64,000 bases of DNA from Phycisphaerales bacterium. GTDB lineage: Bacteria; Planctomycetota; Phycisphaerae; Phycisphaerales; UBA1924. Below are positions 1-7,906 of this stretch, one piece after another; position 1 is the first letter of the stretch; every line of letters begins with the position of its first letter. The notes below the pieces were generated by a model, which was given only the letters and a program-made list of their open reading frames with translations, was not told the origin of the DNA and searched no databases. The position numbers and the translations under genes were made by a program. The stretch is from NCBI GenBank assembly GCA_020847535.1, contig JADLBU010000035.1:50575-114574 (forward strand), in the 5' to 3' direction.

Positions 1-2
1 TG

Positions 3-1292
3 CACCTGATGGGCATCTGCTCTGACGCGGGCGTGCATGGCCAGCTCACGCACCTCTTTGCGATCATGCGGCTGTGCAAGAAGCTCGGCCATCCACGCGT
101 GGTGATTCATCTCTTCACCGACGGCCGGGACACCAACCCCTCGTCGGGCGTGGCGTACGTCAAGCAGGTGCAGGATGTGTGCGCCGAAGTGGGCAACGCC
201 CGCATCGGGACGATCGTCGGGCGCTACTGGGCGATGGATCGCGACAACCGCTGGGAACGCATCCACCAGGCGTACTTTGCGCTGACCGCACGCGGGTCCA
301 CCGTCAACGGCCTGCGCACCTTCTCCGACCCGGTCGCCGCCGTGCAGGACTACTACCAGCGCCCGCTTTCGGACACTCAGAAGGGTGACGAGTTCGTTCC
401 CCCGCGCTGGATCGCCCCCTCCCCGCAGCAGGGGCTCTCCATGCGGATCACCGATGGGGATGCGGTGATCTTCTACAACTATCGCGGAGACCGGCCGCGC
501 GAGCTGATCCAGGCGTTCGTCCTGCCCGAGTTCTACGGTCATGTCCCGGCTTCACCGGATTCGGGGGCCCGCGGGTTTGATCGCGGAGAGCCTCTGGACA
601 TCGAGATGATCACGATGACGCGATACTGGGATGCGCTGGATCCCTACGTCTGCGTCGCATTCCCCAAGCCGCCGCGGATGCACAACATCCTCGGGGAGTT
701 CCTGGCCGCGCACAAGGTCACACAGTTCCGCTGCGCCGAGACGGAGAAGTACCCGCACGTCACCTTCTTCTTCAACGATTATCGCGAGGAGCCCTTCCCC
801 GCCGAGAGCCGCGAGATCATCCAGTCCCCCAAGGTGGCCACCTACGACCTCAAGCCCGAGATGTCCGCGGCGGGCGTCTGCGAGGCGGTGCTGCGGCGAA
901 TCAACAGCCCCACCGGGGAGCAGGTGCTGATCATCAACTTCGCCAACGCGGACATGGTCGGCCACACCGGCAGCCTGCCCGCGGCGATCCGGGCCTGCGA
1001 GGTCGTGGATGAGTGCGTCGGCCGCATCGTGGATGCAACACTCGCCAAGGGCGGCTCGGCGATCGTGACCGCCGACCACGGCAATGCCGAGCAGATGTAC
1101 GATCCGGTCACCAACACGTCCCACACCGCGCACACGCTCTACGATGTGCCTTTCATCGTCTGCGGAGCGGCGTTCAAGGGCCGCTCCCTGCGTTCGGGCG
1201 GCCGGCTCGCCGACATCGCCCCAACCCTGCTGGACATGCTGGGCCTCTCCAAGCCCGCCGAGATGACCGGCCGGTCGTTGCTGGTCTCCTGA
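3..1292 (+). CDS. gpmI: 2,3-bisphosphoglycerate-independent phosphoglycerate mutase (5' end outside window)
   Basis: Interconverts 3- and 2-phosphoglycerate in cytoplasmic glycolysis and gluconeogenesis, using two divalent metal ions and a phosphoserine. The frame is open to the window edge, upstream of the ATG at 9, so that ATG is not the start. About 430 residues are visible of a family usually near 510-550, and the N-terminal metal ligands and catalytic serine lie outside the window. Visible family blocks are SDAGVHGQ, FTDGRDTNP, YNYRGDRPRE, NADMVGHTG and TADHGNAEQM; the last two contribute metal ligands. The reading frame is intact to its TGA. The next gene follows on the same strand after about 70 bp. 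The family call is secure; only the start is unknown. Confidence 0.95.
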   Translation, partial: HLMGICSDAGVHGQLTHLFAIMRLCKKLGHPRVVIHLFTDGRDTNPSSGVAYVKQVQDVCAEVGNARIGTIVGRYWAMDRDNRWERIHQAYFALTARGSTVNGLRTFSDPVAAVQDYYQRPLSDTQKGDEFVPPRWIAPSPQQGLSMRITDGDAVIFYNYRGDRPRELIQAFVLPEFYGHVPASPDSGARGFDRGEPLDIEMITMTRYWDALDPYVCVAFPKPPRMHNILGEFLAAHKVTQFRCAETEKYPHVTFFFNDYREEPFPAESREIIQSPKVATYDLKPEMSAAGVCEAVLRRINSPTGEQVLIINFANADMVGHTGSLPAAIRACEVVDECVGRIVDATLAKGGSAIVTADHGNAEQMYDPVTNTSHTAHTLYDVPFIVCGAAFKGRSLRSGGRLADIAPTLLDMLGLSKPAEMTGRSLLVS

Positions 1293-1361
1293 AGATCGAT
1301 ACCGCGTGATTCACACCGACCGGCGCGCATGAGCGCCCGGATCCCGGTACGCTTGTGGCCC

Positions 1362-2045
1362 ATGAAGCCCGCCATCCTTTCATTCGCGATCGGCGCCGCC
1401 GCCACATCGCTCGCCAGCGCCGCCGGGAGCGAAACCACCCCCACCCCCACCCCCACTCCCTTTTCCGCCGTTTCGCCGGCGCTGGATGTTTCTCCCGCGA
1501 CCGTGTCGCTTCAGCCCGCGGCCGAACCCGAAGCCGCGACCACCCAACCACCTCCTGCCGCATCCTCGGCGTTTGGCGCTGAGGGGAGCCAGTGGGGCTC
1601 GATCGGGTACGGAGCAGCGGACAACTTCGAGGACGCGGTAGATCAGTATCTGTACTTCACCTGGTCGACATTCCTGGCGACGGACATCGAGCTGGGGCTC
1701 GAAGGCGGCCTGTGGTACTTCAACCAGCCCGGTGACAACGAGGGCGGGCTGAGCGGCACCGTTCTTTTCCGCTGGCACTTCATCCACAAGGAGACGTGGA
1801 CTGCCTATATCGCCGCGGGTATCGGGGTGCTGATCGCCACGGGCAACGTGCCCGACACCGGCACCAGTTTCGACCTTCTGCCACGTGTGGGCGTGGGCAT
1901 CACCAAGCAGTTGACAGATACCGGCCTGCGGCTGGATTTGGGCCTGCGCTGGCACCACATCTCCAACGCTCGCATCCACGGAGACGACGACAACCCCTCC
2001 CGGGATGGGTTGATGCTGTATGCCGGTCTCACGTTTCCGTTCTAG
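1362..2045 (+). CDS. PagL-like acyloxyacyl hydrolase / outer-membrane beta-barrel
   Basis: Probable outer-membrane lipid A 3-O-deacylase-like protein, 227 aa. I chose the ATG at 1362 rather than 1329 because it gives a clean signal peptide (MKPAILSFAIGAAATSLASA). A Thr-Pro repeat and a Pro/Ala-rich linker (about residues 25-75) follow, then alternating amphipathic strands typical of a small barrel. Near the C-terminus, RWHHISNA (His199, Ser201) matches the PagL-family H-x-S-N signature. I see no obvious equivalent of the catalytic Glu of Pseudomonas PagL, as in many distant members. The protein ends in aromatic FPF, as barrels do. Lipid A as substrate is inferred from the family. The Thr-Pro tract is encoded by a CCACCC-type simple repeat. 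Converges with the response regulator, leaving a 15-bp gap. Confidence 0.75.
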   Translation: MKPAILSFAIGAAATSLASAAGSETTPTPTPTPFSAVSPALDVSPATVSLQPAAEPEAATTQPPPAASSAFGAEGSQWGSIGYGAADNFEDAVDQYLYFTWSTFLATDIELGLEGGLWYFNQPGDNEGGLSGTVLFRWHFIHKETWTAYIAAGIGVLIATGNVPDTGTSFDLLPRVGVGITKQLTDTGLRLDLGLRWHHISNARIHGDDDNPSRDGLMLYAGLTFPF

Positions 2046-2060
2046 GAGATCCTGTCGTTG

Positions 2061-3023
2061 TCACCCCGCAGCGCGGATGACCGTGTCGGTGCCGGTGAGC
2101 TGGGCCAAGGAGGCGACGACGCGGTTGCGGCCTGCGTGCTTGGCTGAATACAGGTTGCGGTCGGCGATCTCGAGGAGTGCTTCGGGCGTCAGGGCGCCCG
2201 TGCCGGCCATCGCAGCGACGCCGATCGAGACTGTGGTCTTGCGTTCGGGGTGCCGCGGCCAACTGAGCTGCTCGAACGCGGCGCGGATGCGCTCGGCGAC
2301 GTTCTTGGCGTCCGTACACGAGGTGTCGGGCATGATGATGCCGAACTCCTCACCGCCGTAGCGGCAGACCGAGTCGGTGTGTCGGCATTCCTTGACCAGG
2401 AGCTTGGCGAGCCCCTGGATCACGGCATCTCCGGCGGGATGGCCGTAGGTGTCGTTGACTGACTTGAAGTTGTCGATGTCCAGGACCGCCAGCGCGAGGT
2501 TGCCTTCGCGCCGCGAGAGGCGGCCGAGTTCTTCTGCCATGCGCGTGTTGAAGAAGATGCGGTTCCAGAGGCCGGTGAGGCCGTCGATCTGGGCCTTGTT
2601 GGCGAGCATGCGGATGAGCCGCTGCATCTTGACCGCGGCCCGCACGCGGACCCTGAGCTCGGTGAGGTCGAAGGGCTTGGTGACGTAATCGACCGCACCC
2701 AGGTCAAACGCCGTGACCTTGTCCTGCGAGCTCTGAAGCCCCGAGAGAACGATGACGGGAACCTGGAGTGTCCGCGGATTCTCCTTGAGGACGCGGAGAA
2801 CCTCGAAGCCATCCATGCCCGGCATGTCCAGGTCCAGCAGGATCACGGTGGGCTGGTGTTCCTCGGCGATCTTCACACCGCCGGCGCCATCGGTGGCTTC
2901 CCGGAACTCGATCTCTTCGGTGCGGAGCCGGGCCCTGAGCAGCCGGTGCACATCGAGCGAGTCATCAATGACCAGCACGAGTGGTTTATAGTCGTCAGAG
3001 GAGTTGATCGTGGTGTCCATCAC
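2061..3023 (-). CDS. Response regulator diguanylate cyclase (REC-GGDEF, PleD-like)
   Basis: Cytoplasmic c-di-GMP synthase controlled by phosphorylation, 320 aa. The REC domain (about residues 15-130) has the acidic pair IDDS, the phospho-acceptor Asp64 in LLDLDMPGMDG and Lys117 in TKPF. The GGDEF domain (about 145-305) has an intact GGEEF active site (223-227). Product inhibition is probably retained, because the RxxD I-site (RHTD, 214-217) lies exactly five residues before GGEEF. The separate histidine phosphotransfer gene lies immediately upstream on the same strand (89-bp gap), so the two probably form a phosphorelay output. No sensor kinase is adjacent, so the input is unknown. With flagellar genes at 15-18 kb, a motility or attachment role is possible but not shown. 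Confidence 0.93.
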   Translation of the reverse strand: MMDTTINSSDDYKPLVLVIDDSLDVHRLLRARLRTEEIEFREATDGAGGVKIAEEHQPTVILLDLDMPGMDGFEVLRVLKENPRTLQVPVIVLSGLQSSQDKVTAFDLGAVDYVTKPFDLTELRVRVRAAVKMQRLIRMLANKAQIDGLTGLWNRIFFNTRMAEELGRLSRREGNLALAVLDIDNFKSVNDTYGHPAGDAVIQGLAKLLVKECRHTDSVCRYGGEEFGIIMPDTSCTDAKNVAERIRAAFEQLSWPRHPERKTTVSIGVAAMAGTGALTPEALLEIADRNLYSAKHAGRNRVVASLAQLTGTDTVIRAAG

Positions 3024-3112
3024 TGCTCGACACTGCCTGCTCGATCATTCCGTACCTGGTCGCCCCGGCCGTCGGTTCACTGTGTTTCGGCGTTACCCCC
3101 GCCCCCAACGTG

Positions 3113-3460
3113 TCATGGGGCCGCACGCACGCTTCGGCACAGCGCCAGGACCTCTTCGACATCACGCCTGACCTGTTCAATGGATGCGACGGCGGCAGAG
3201 CCATCGGCCGCGGATTGCAGCCGGCTCTCCAGTCGACCGGCGGCATCCCCCACCACGCCGAAGCCATACCCCCCCGCCGCTCCCTTGAGCTGGTGGGCCA
3301 GGCGACGGAGCTCATCGAGCCGCTGACCGGCCAGGGCCTGCTCGAAGCCGGCGATCTTGCCGGGCATCTCGGAGGCGAAAATCTGAACCAGCTCCTGCAT
3401 GTCCGGATCGTCGGCGAACTCACTGATGATCGGACGTGAAGGGACTGATGGTTCAGGCAT
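3113..3460 (-). CDS. Histidine phosphotransfer (Hpt) domain protein
   Basis: A stand-alone 115-aa Hpt module, a helical bundle that shuttles a phosphoryl group between response-regulator domains. The signature AHQLKGAAGGYGF is present, with phospho-acceptor His56. The surrounding helices, an acidic stretch (FADDPDMQELVQIF) and a C-terminal helix, match the family, and nothing else is fused. It is upstream of and co-directional with the REC-GGDEF gene, which suggests it feeds that regulator. The upstream hybrid kinase is not in this window. A solo Hpt beside a diguanylate cyclase could also serve as a phosphate sink. Confidence 0.9.
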   Translation of the reverse strand: MPEPSVPSRPIISEFADDPDMQELVQIFASEMPGKIAGFEQALAGQRLDELRRLAHQLKGAAGGYGFGVVGDAAGRLESRLQSAADGSAAVASIEQVRRDVEEVLALCRSVRAAP

Positions 3461-3867
3461 GACTGGGCTCCACGTATCTCATCGGCAACCAGAACCGGGG
3501 GATTCACCCGTACCGCGCATCTGCACCCCACGAGAGCACCACAGGCGGGCGCCACGTGCCTCCCGCGGTCGTGGGCGTGCGTGAAACCGCATTCCTATCT
3601 ACAGACGTACGGCGGACTTATAAAGAAGGTGTTCATCGTTCTGCCACCGGCCGAACCTGTGCCGCAGATCCAAACTTCCGCGGAATCGGCGCATCCTCCC
3701 CAACTGCGCCGGGCGGTACAGAGCGAAGCTGGGTCGCCTGTGAAGTTCGCTGGGGCCTTGAGGGTTGGTGTACGGGGTCGCGTGACGTCTGCACTGTGTT
3801 ACACGCGAGTGCGTGCTGTTCACGTCCGAACAAGTTATCGCATCGCCGCGCGATCTGTCATCAGCGC
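3461..3867. other. Gene-free interval upstream of the Hpt gene
   Basis: No ORF here has family features. The interval must contain the promoter of the minus-strand Hpt/GGDEF pair and any sequence lost from the kdpE remnant to its right. I found no convincing -35/-10 pair, terminator or RNA fold. A TGTTC-N6-GAACA palindrome sits at 3817-3832, far from any plausible start. The long minus-strand ORF 3599-4651 runs through the tRNA gene and is not real. Confidence 0.5.
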
Positions 3868-4024
3868 GGGCTGGGGACCAACCCATGCCCGTGATGTTCA
3901 GTATCTCCGGATGTACGCGGGCCAACTCCGCCAGAAACTGGAATCGAGCGCCGCTCAACCGCAGTTCCTGATCACGGAGCCCGGCGTTGGGTACCGCCTG
4001 AGGTCTCCTGATGAGCTCCTGTAG
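3868..4024 (+). pseudogene. kdpE: kdpE remnant (C-terminal end of the DNA-binding domain)
   Basis: The last ~52 codons of ORF 3581-4024 read as the C-terminus of an OmpR/PhoB-type winged-helix regulator, closest in pattern to KdpE: GWGP, then YLRMYAGQLRQKLE, then FLITEPGVGYRL and a stop. In KdpE this block holds the recognition helix and the final beta-hairpin wing. Everything upstream in the same frame (about 95 codons) is unrelated to a receiver domain or to the first half of a winged helix, so the gene is truncated at its 5' side near 3868. No kdpFABC or kdpD is nearby. The preserved tail reads cleanly, which suggests a relatively recent deletion, or import of a fragment. The tRNA-Val gene lies 100 bp to the right on the other strand. 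Confidence 0.72.
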
Positions 4025-4085
4025 CCACACCGATACGCGGCCGCGCCCATTGTCGGGACAGCCGCGTCCCGAAGGCGATACCCTC

Positions 4086-4119
4086 AAAAAGCAACACCCT
4101 CCGAGGAATCGGAGGGTGT
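4086..4119 (-). terminator. Rho-independent terminator of tRNA-Val
   Basis: Perfect 11-bp inverted repeat (ACACCCTCCGA / TCGGAGGGTGT, four-base loop). Read on the minus strand it is followed by a run of T (AAAAA at 4086-4090 on plus). It starts six bases beyond the tRNA 3' end, as expected for a monocistronic tRNA transcript. Confidence 0.88.
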
Positions 4120-4124
4120 GCCAA

Positions 4125-4198
4125 TGGGCGCAACAGGACTCGAACCTGTGACCTCGGCTATGTGACAGCCGCGCTCTAGCCAACTGAGCTATGCGCCC
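4125..4198 (-). tRNA. tRNA-Val(CAC)
   Basis: A 74-nt cloverleaf on the minus strand. The acceptor stem GGGCGCA pairs with TGCGCCC, with discriminator A. The D arm is GCTCAGTTGGCTAGAGC. The anticodon stem CGGCT/AGCCG encloses the loop GTCACAT, so the anticodon is CAC after U33, reading GUG valine codons. The T arm is ACAGG-TTCGAGT-CCTGT. The terminal CCA is not encoded and must be added after transcription. Flanked downstream by a strong terminator. Confidence 0.95.
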
Positions 4199-4266
4199 GA
4201 GGCCCCAACCGTAGGGATGTTCCAGGCGTCTGTCATCTCCCGTACGGGACGATGGCAATCCCGTCT

Positions 4267-5700
4267 TCACTCGCCCGGATCGGGCGTCGGTATGGGCGAC
4301 CATGGCGGTTTCTCGAGACGAGTGGCGATCAGGTCGCCTTCGGTCCACGCAATCACTTCGCCCTCGCCGGGGGACCATCCGCCCCGGCGATGGTACAGCA
4401 GGATCGCGCCGGCCGGCGGGGAGGCGTTCATGTTGCCCTTGCGATCTCTGGTCGTGCGTGGCCATGCACCGGTTTCCAGGTAGATACGCGCCGCGGGCGC
4501 TCCGGAGAATGCGCCATCCCATACACCATCGGGGGCGTTGGACCCGAGCCAGGCTGTCAGGGCCGGCCACTGCGGATGGATCGGTCGCTGGAAGCGGATG
4601 GGCAGGAGGCTCAGGGCGAGCCCGGTACCGACGGCGGCAACGGGAATCCACCGGTTGGCGCTCGCAACGCTGCGCGAGCGACCCGTGAGCAGCGATGCGG
4701 CGGTGATCGCAAGTCCGGCGTGCATGGGGATCGCATAGCGATCACGCCGATCGGGGAACGCCGTCAGCAGCACGAGCCATGCGAGCGACCACGCAATCCC
4801 GAGCGATCGCAGGCGGCGGCCGCGGGCATCGGGGTGCGGTCTCCAGCAACCGGCGAACCCCAGAATCCCGGCTGCGAGCCACATGGTCCATGCAGCGCCG
4901 GCGTTGGCGATGTAGAACCATGCGGGCTGGGTCTGCCGCTGTCCGCCGATGAGTTCGCCCGAGGCGCGGTCGGCGATCTCCCGGCCGAAGTACTGCGAGA
5001 CGAACGCATCGCCGTGTATCGAGATCATGGAGAGATGCCACGGCAGCGCTACGGCGATCGCGATCACGGGAACCGCACACGACACGATCAAGGCTCGCCT
5101 GCGGTGTGCGCCGGTGGTTGTCGTGACCATCCACAGGCCGAGGATCAGCGGCGCGGCGAGCGCGACGAAGGGCTTGCACATCAGCGCTGACCCGATCGCC
5201 GCGCCCGCGAGCAGCGTTCGCCACCACACCCCGGTGGTCCGGCCGAGAATCGAGACCATCATCCACGCGCCCAGGAGCATGAAGGCGCACTGCCACATAT
5301 CCAGGGATATCTCCCGCGTCCGCCGGAAGAACTCGATATTGATCGCCAGGAGCGCTCCGGCAAGCAACGCCACGCGGCGGCCGTGGATCCTTCGGGCGAT
5401 CCCGGACGCCGCCAGCACACACAGGGCCGCGGCGGCGATCGTCGCGGCGCGGGCTTGCCATGCGCCGATGCCCGCGAGCGACATCCACGTACCCTGGATC
5501 CAGAAGACCAGCGGCGGCTTGTTGAAGTACTCCCGGCCGGGCGCTTCCCAGAGCGTCCACCACTGACCCGTCCGGCACGCCTGGACCCCGATCGCCGCGT
5601 ACCACCCGCTATCACCCCGCATCCAGTCCCCATCCCCCAGGTGCGGGAGGGTGACGGCGAGCAGCACCGTGAGCGGCGCAAGCCAGTGCGCGCAGCGCAT
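4267..5700 (-). CDS. ArnT/PMT-type membrane glycosyltransferase (GT-C fold)
   Basis: Polytopic inner-membrane glycosyltransferase of about 477 aa that probably uses a polyprenyl-phosphate sugar to modify an envelope lipid or protein. The start at 5700 (MRCAHWLAPLTV) is preferred to 5790 because the extra 30 residues are not membrane-like and the short form begins directly with a membrane anchor. The first periplasmic loop has the acidic pair typical of GT-C enzymes (GDGDWM...GDSGWY), followed by the family motif FNKPPLVFWIQG. About ten further hydrophobic segments follow, then a soluble C-terminus. The acceptor cannot be read from sequence: lipid A, as in ArnT, is one option and protein O-glycosylation another. 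Single gene, transcribed away from the divergent protease-like gene. Confidence 0.8.
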   Translation of the reverse strand: MRCAHWLAPLTVLLAVTLPHLGDGDWMRGDSGWYAAIGVQACRTGQWWTLWEAPGREYFNKPPLVFWIQGTWMSLAGIGAWQARAATIAAAALCVLAASGIARRIHGRRVALLAGALLAINIEFFRRTREISLDMWQCAFMLLGAWMMVSILGRTTGVWWRTLLAGAAIGSALMCKPFVALAAPLILGLWMVTTTTGAHRRRALIVSCAVPVIAIAVALPWHLSMISIHGDAFVSQYFGREIADRASGELIGGQRQTQPAWFYIANAGAAWTMWLAAGILGFAGCWRPHPDARGRRLRSLGIAWSLAWLVLLTAFPDRRDRYAIPMHAGLAITAASLLTGRSRSVASANRWIPVAAVGTGLALSLLPIRFQRPIHPQWPALTAWLGSNAPDGVWDGAFSGAPAARIYLETGAWPRTTRDRKGNMNASPPAGAILLYHRRGGWSPGEGEVIAWTEGDLIATRLEKPPWSPIPTPDPGE

Positions 5701-5907
5701 GACCTGCACACATCCAATGCGGTTCGTGGAACGGCCGGCGCTCAAGATTGTGCCCTTGACAACTCCCGCAACAGGGAATCTCCTTAGCAAGGCTCTATTC
5801 AGGCACCAACGCTGCTACCCTAGTGCCCCACGTTGACCCCATGTGTACGCCCACGCGTACGGTACGTGGAACGGATGATCCACGCCAAGTACTTCAAGGA
5901 CAGGAAT

Positions 5908-6759
5908 ATGCGCACAAACACGATCGCCGTCTGGATGTTGGCTGGCCTGGTTGGCCTCGGGACCAGTGGCCTGTGCTCCGCGGCGGTCCCGGCCGGGATC
6001 AGCAGCAGTGCCGACGACTGGAACAAGGTGATGACGGAGCGTTCCGCCTCGCTGGTGACGGTCAAGTTCATCATGAAGTTTGAGCCCGGCTCCCAGGAGC
6101 AGGAGGCCGAGATCAGCGCTGTCGTCATCGACTCCAAGGGCCTGATCTTGTGCTCGAATCTCCAGACAGGCGGCTTCCCCCCGTTGATCCAGGCTCAGAT
6201 GGGTGGCACGACCGCGACTCCCACCAACATCAAGGTGCTCGCAGGGGATGACACCGAGGGTGTTTCCGCCAAGCTGCTCGCCCGCGACAGCGAACTCGAC
6301 CTCGCGTGGATCCAGGTCGATGAATCGGCGGGTAAGACCTTCACCGCTGTCGATTTCGGCACAAGCGTCGTCCCGCAGATCGGCGACACGCTTCTCACGG
6401 TGACCCACATGGGCAAGTTCTTCGATCGAGCACCGGCGATCAAGAGCACCCGGCTGGGTGGCATCACCAAGAAGCCCCGGCGGCTGTACGTGCCCGCGGA
6501 TATGGGGATTTCCAGCGTGCTGGGAATGGCGATCTTCGCGACCGACGGCACGGTGGTCGGATTCACGGCTTTGCAGCTGCCCGAGGCGGAGGATGTCGAG
6601 GGCGGCGCTGGTGGCGGCCGGGAATACATGCAGGCCGTCATTCTGCCGGCCGAGGACATCGTGAAGGCGACCAAGCGGGCGCTGGAGACGGCGGCGTCCG
6701 GCGAGAGCGCCGAGCCCAAGGCCGCCGAGCCTGCGGCGACCGAGCCGGCGCCCAAGTAA
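5908..6759 (+). CDS. Secreted trypsin/HtrA-fold protein lacking catalytic residues
   Basis: A 283-aa exported protein. The ATG at 5908 is chosen because AAGGACAGGA precedes it at good spacing and a signal peptide follows (MRTNTIAVWMLAGLVGLGTSGLCSA). The middle follows the HtrA protease plan: AVVIDSKGLILCSN corresponds to the strand that normally ends in the catalytic His, DSELDLAWIQVD to the catalytic Asp block, and SVLGMAIFATDGTVVGF to the serine loop. The His is absent and GNSGGP is replaced by GISSVLGM, so no triad can form; only the Asp block is retained. There is no PDZ domain, and the C-terminus is an Ala/Glu/Pro-rich tail. It may be a binding or scaffold pseudoprotease; its partner is unknown. 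A strong terminator follows. Confidence 0.7.
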   Translation: MRTNTIAVWMLAGLVGLGTSGLCSAAVPAGISSSADDWNKVMTERSASLVTVKFIMKFEPGSQEQEAEISAVVIDSKGLILCSNLQTGGFPPLIQAQMGGTTATPTNIKVLAGDDTEGVSAKLLARDSELDLAWIQVDESAGKTFTAVDFGTSVVPQIGDTLLTVTHMGKFFDRAPAIKSTRLGGITKKPRRLYVPADMGISSVLGMAIFATDGTVVGFTALQLPEAEDVEGGAGGGREYMQAVILPAEDIVKATKRALETAASGESAEPKAAEPAATEPAPK

Positions 6760-6794
6760 GCGCGGACATGGGATCAAGCGACATCAATGAAAGA

Positions 6795-6822
6795 GGACCG
6801 GCGATTGCTCGCCGGTCCTTTT
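6795..6822 (+). terminator. Rho-independent terminator
   Basis: Perfect 9-bp stem GGACCGGCG / CGCCGGTCC with a six-base loop followed by TTTT. It lies 35 bp after the stop of the pseudoprotease gene. Confidence 0.88.
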
Positions 6823-6990
6823 CGTTGGTTGAGCGCCGTCGGGGGCACACCGCTCGCGCGGAGGCGTTGACGTGAGTCGGGGTGAGTTGGGTGTGCTGGA
6901 AGGAGAGAGGGATGCAAGGTCCAGCGACAATCCAACTGTCTGGGCGCTGATGGCCAACGAAACCGCCGCCCGCCGGAGGCGACAGGCCCT

Positions 6991-7584
6991 TCAGCAGCCG
7001 GCCTCGAACGCGAGCACGAAGGCATCGTAATCGTCTGTATCGACGAAGCCGGACTGGTCAAAGTCGGCCTCGGGGATGCCCTCGATGAACGCCTCGACGA
7101 AGGCGTCGAAGTCATCGGTGTCTACGAATCCCGACTGGTCGAAATCAGACGGGCACAGAATGGTGATCTTCCACCCCATGCGATCGTGGATATCGCACTG
7201 GTAGTAGAGCAGGTCGGGGGCCCCGAACGGCACGGCGAACGTCAGGGTCGCGTTGCCCGTGACGCCGCCGGGATGGCTGACCCCATCGGACCAGATGCCG
7301 GTTCCCGAGCCGATTTCATTGGTCGAGATGTAGAAGGCGTGGATGGGCGACACGTTGTTCAGCTTGAACGTGTAGGTGCGTCCGCGGACCAGCGTGACCA
7401 CCTTGGCCTCGATGCTGTTGATGTACCAGGCCTGCGGGAACCCGCCCTGGTTGGGGTTGTTGACGGTCTTGGAGCCGGTTGTGACACAGAAGTGAGACTC
7501 GGTCGGGGTGCATTGACCCAGGCTGGAATCTGTGTAGGCGCACAGGACAACCGCCGCAGCCGTAAATGACACGCGCGTGAACAT
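6991..7584 (-). CDS. Secreted cupredoxin-like protein with two dockerin/EF-hand repeats
   Basis: About 197 aa, exported. I start at 7584 (MFTRVSFTAAAVVLCAY, a signal peptide). The longer ORF to 7908 adds a translated CCACCC simple repeat and is not credible. A beta-sandwich domain (about 25-150) carries HAFYIST and YYQCDIHDRMGW, which look like the His and the Cys-x2-His-x2-Met ligands of a type-1 copper site. Two near-identical repeats follow (DFDQSGFVDTDDFDAFVEAF type), each an EF-hand calcium loop as in planctomycete GC-type dockerins. This may be an extracellular copper/electron-transfer or copper-binding module anchored by dockerin-like domains. No cohesin gene is visible in the window. 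Divergent from the sigma-factor gene. Confidence 0.75.
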   Translation of the reverse strand: MFTRVSFTAAAVVLCAYTDSSLGQCTPTESHFCVTTGSKTVNNPNQGGFPQAWYINSIEAKVVTLVRGRTYTFKLNNVSPIHAFYISTNEIGSGTGIWSDGVSHPGGVTGNATLTFAVPFGAPDLLYYQCDIHDRMGWKITILCPSDFDQSGFVDTDDFDAFVEAFIEGIPEADFDQSGFVDTDDYDAFVLAFEAGC

Positions 7585-7770
7585 GGATATCTCCGGATCT
7601 GGGGCAGCGACCCAAAGAGCGGCCCAAAGGCGGGCAAGTCGAGGCGCTCCCACAGCGCTGGGGAAGGGAATGCGGCCGCATCCCGCTGCTCGGAAGATGA
7701 ATATCGCCTGTGGGCGGGTTTCTTGCATCTTTGAGCCCCGCAAGCGCATACAGGCCATGCAACCCCGCCG

Positions 7771-7824
7771 CTCCCCACCCCCACCACCCCCACCACCCCC
7801 CACCACCCCCCACCACCCCACCCT
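7771..7824. repeat. CCACCC-type simple repeat in a divergent intergenic region
   Basis: About 54 bp of C-rich DNA with interspersed A (CCACCCCCACCACC pattern). The minus strand has many runs of four to six G and should be able to form G-quadruplexes. It lies in the 322-bp gap between the divergent cupredoxin-dockerin and ECF sigma genes, where promoters for both must be. I see no other clear element in that gap. Confidence 0.8.
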
Positions 7825-7906
7825 GCAGCCACCCCACCCGATCCGGATCGGCATCGTTATCATGACGGGGGGAGGGAATGTGCCGGGGAGTGGTACTGCA
7901 AGGATC

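Noticed and set aside
3817-3832. TGTTC-N6-GAACA palindrome as a LexA-like or regulator site
   Set aside because: Not near a credible promoter and not repeated in the window; a single short palindrome is expected by chance.
3599-4651. Minus-strand ORF of 350 codons
   Set aside because: It runs through tRNA-Val, its terminator and the kdpE remnant; composition is that of random GC-rich reading.
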